Source: Photobacterium leiognathi
GTDB lineage: Bacteria > Pseudomonadota > Gammaproteobacteria > Enterobacterales > Vibrionaceae
DNA: 64,000 bases
NCBI RefSeq assembly: GCF_030685535.1
Contig: NZ_CP131601.1
Coordinates: 2,666,001 to 2,730,000 of the forward strand
Direction: 5' to 3'
A program made the position numbers and the translations under genes. The notes beneath the pieces were generated by a model, which was given only the letters and a program-made list of their open reading frames with translations, made no database searches and had not been told where the DNA came from. Positions 63,741 to 64,000 of this stretch are shown here, one piece after another (position 1 is the first letter of the stretch; each line of letters opens with the position of its first letter).

Positions 63741-64000
63741 ATGTCTCGCGGCTTTAGCTTTAAACAATTTCACGTTAATGATTACGGCTGCGGTATGCCT
63801 GTTAGCACCGACGGCGTATTACTCGGCGCATGGGCTGCGCTACCACAACAAGGAAGATTGCTTGATATCGGAACAGGGAGCGGCTTGCTAGCATTAATTG
63901 CAGCACAAAGAGCACCAATACTATCTATTGAAGCGATTGAAATTGATCCACAAGCTGCCAATGCTGCTCGACAGAACTTTGCAGCCTCACCTTGGCATGA
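63741..64000 (+). CDS. trmN: tRNA1(Val) adenine-37 N6-methyltransferase, 3' truncated by window end
   Basis: Methylates A37 of tRNA-Val. The visible 86 residues match E. coli YfiC/TrmN6: [29 protein letters not shown] and the SAM motif [20 protein letters not shown]. The catalytic NPPY lies beyond the window. ATG 63741 has AAGGA seven bases upstream and lies 31 nt after TATAAT. An in-frame ATG at 63648 would lie upstream of that promoter, so it is not favoured. Confidence 0.9.
   Translation, partial: MSRGFSFKQFHVNDYGCGMPVSTDGVLLGAWAALPQQGRLLDIGTGSGLLALIAAQRAPILSIEAIEIDPQAANAARQNFAASPWH

Overview
The window is a contiguous piece of a gamma-proteobacterial chromosome, almost certainly from the Vibrionaceae and most likely Photobacterium. 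The evidence is gene order and protein resemblance: a PAS-GGDEF-EAL protein beside ubiUV, an OmpU-type porin next to dacB, a VpsR-type regulator next to lysS, a Vibrio-type NptA phosphate transporter, and housekeeping clusters in the enterobacterial/vibrio order. Nearly all of it is core genome. I see no prophage, insertion sequence, integron, CRISPR array or toxin-antitoxin cassette.

Layout. 0.2-5.2 kb: a c-di-GMP enzyme, the O2-independent ubiquinone hydroxylation pair ubiUV, and the lipoprotein gene nlpI. 5.4-21.6 kb: the large translation/RNA supercluster, read on the minus strand from greA/rlmE-ftsH-folP-glmM through secG-tRNA-Leu(GAG)-tRNA-fMet-rimP-nusA-infB-rbfA-truB-rpsO-pnp. Its intergenic stretches hold several hairpins and internal promoters. 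22-31.9 kb: an OmpU-like porin, dacB, a short MgtE-type Mg2+ channel with a long leader, carAB and dapB. 32-40.2 kb: murJ-ribF-ileS-lspA-fkpB-ispH, divergent from rpsT. 40.3-45.1 kb: sodium/phosphate physiology (DUF502 protein, nhaR, a small secreted protein, nhaA, nptA). 45.1-51.4 kb: thyA, a TSUP permease, ptsP, rppH, mutH. 51.5-61.2 kb: tas, two small DUF proteins, vpsR, then lysS-prfB-recJ-dsbC-xerD in the E. coli order. 61.4-64 kb: fldB, a frameshifted brnQ, and the start of trmN.

The most interesting signals lie outside the large reading frames. (1) The AT-rich rppH-mutH gap holds one perfect and six one-mismatch DnaA boxes plus eight GATC sites. In E. coli the DnaA-reactivating locus DARS2 also lies beside mutH. 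(2) The mgtE-like gene has a leader of about 300 nt that starts with a 16-codon ORF rich in Asp and Pro near its start. The ORF is followed by four segments that can form mutually exclusive hairpins, and then by a C-rich, G-poor stretch. This is the layout of a translation-coupled Mg2+ attenuator like mgtL-mgtA. (3) Long RNase III-like hairpins sit before pnp and after truB, and a terminator-like hairpin sits in the greA leader. (4) brnQ is broken by a +1 frameshift, while prfB keeps its programmed +1 frameshift. All functional statements rest on reading motifs and gene order by eye; no database search was run.
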